Source: Lanius collurio
Lineage: Eukaryota; Chordata; Aves; Passeriformes; Laniidae
Direction of reading: 5' to 3'
Assembly (NCBI GenBank): GCA_020086605.1
Contig: JACBWW010000046.1
Span: 4,812,493 to 4,876,492 of the forward strand
Length of the DNA: 64,000 nucleotides
Below the pieces are notes generated by a model. That model was not told the DNA's origin and did not search any database. It saw only the letters and a list, made by a program, of their open reading frames with translations. Position 1 is the first letter of the stretch, and each line of letters begins with the position of its first letter. Below, one piece after another: positions 63,201 to 64,000 of the stretch. Position numbers and translations under genes: made by a program.

Positions 63201-64000
63201 TGATCATGTACTTTTTTTTAAATCTGAGATAGGTTTATTTATCTCCATTAATGCTAGACAGGGATATTTCAGAGATCCATGGCTGGATCCATGTAAAGCC
63301 AGGCACAGCAAGGAGAAATATGGGCACAGAATTTTTTTGTTAATGCAGTTTAATGACCAAATGAAAAGGAGCAATCCTTCTCATGCCCTACTCCTGGAAG
63401 AGCAATTCCATGATTATTGATTGTTACTAGAAATAACTGTTTAATATTGAAATAGCTGCTTGAGGTACAGGATGCACAATGTTCATAGTGCTTGAGCTTT
63501 TTATTTCAAAGTGTTATCAGCACTCACAAATCAGAGTTAAAACACTGCCTTCCATAGGATGAGGTTGAATTACAAGATTCAATTATCTCTGTGTTCAACA
63601 TTGATTTCTGGAGAAAGAAGTGATAGAGAAGAGGGACACAGAAGGGTGATGATGCACCAATCACAGTTGTACAAGCATCCCCAGACCCAGAAGCCAAGAC
63701 ATTCCTGTTTCATCATTCACAGCAAAAATATGTCAGCAATGTGAAAGTTGCTGGCTTTTTTCTTGGGTATTTAAATTATGTTAACAAATGTTAGCTTATT
63801 ATCCAAGCCTTTGGTATCTTCTTGTAGGGCTAAAAAACTGATCTGCCCCAACTCTTGGGGTCATGGTCCCAGTTCCCCCATACCATCACTGTGGAGGGAA
63901 TGGGACTGACCTGAGAACTGCAGCAGTGCCAAAGCTGGAAGAGGGATCTCTCATTTTCTCTCCCAGCTTTAGAGCATGCCCAGACAAGCTCTTTTAAATT
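57236..64000. other. Intergenic sequence, no feature recognised
   Basis: Open frames are short and low in information. No exon of EDA2R, the neighbour expected upstream of AR from vertebrate gene order, was recognised. No LTR termini with duplications or tRNA-like folds were found. Confidence 0.65.

Overview
The window is nuclear DNA from a vertebrate, almost certainly a bird and probably a songbird. The evidence is spliced exons whose translation matches an avian-type androgen receptor, several 3'-end fragments of CR1 LINEs (the dominant avian retroposon, with the ATTCTATGA-type tail), and two solo LTRs of the kind common in passerines. I see no bacterial, plasmid or phage feature. The only gene I can name is AR, on the minus strand.

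Region 1-25,673 holds the 5' half of AR. Exon 1 (25,673-24,840) encodes the N-terminal transactivation domain. Exon 2 (14,773-14,622, 152 nt) and exon 3 (7,158-7,042, 117 nt) encode the two zinc fingers of the DNA-binding domain. Exon 4 (1,743-1,456, 288 nt) encodes the hinge and the start of the ligand-binding domain. Sizes and phases of exons 2-4 equal those of human AR, and each junction has AG/GT signals. The rest of the ligand-binding domain (exons 5-8) must lie beyond base 1. Introns 1-3 are about 10.1, 7.5 and 5.3 kb, far shorter than in mammals. They carry CR1 fragments, a (GGAT)n array with the only N of the window, and a (GGAGAA)n array close to exon 3.

The N-terminal domain is short (about 278 codons) and has no glutamine, proline or glycine tract. 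As written, exon 1 is out of frame by one base. The reading frame changes at a 7-base homopolymer (25,559-25,565), which is probably an assembly error. Both motifs used for the N/C interaction carry Phe where human AR has Leu.

Region about 24,330-26,570 is a CpG island over exon 1, the 5' UTR and the promoter, with GC boxes and G-quadruplex-type runs.

Region 26,600-64,000 is 5' flanking DNA with no gene I can recognise. It contains two solo LTRs with perfect 5-bp target-site duplications (29,168-30,077 and 37,289-37,941), CR1 fragments, and a few exon-like open segments that I report only as candidates. No previously undescribed system is evident. The points most worth a second look are the altered AR motifs, the exon-1 frameshift, and the LTRs near the AR promoter.
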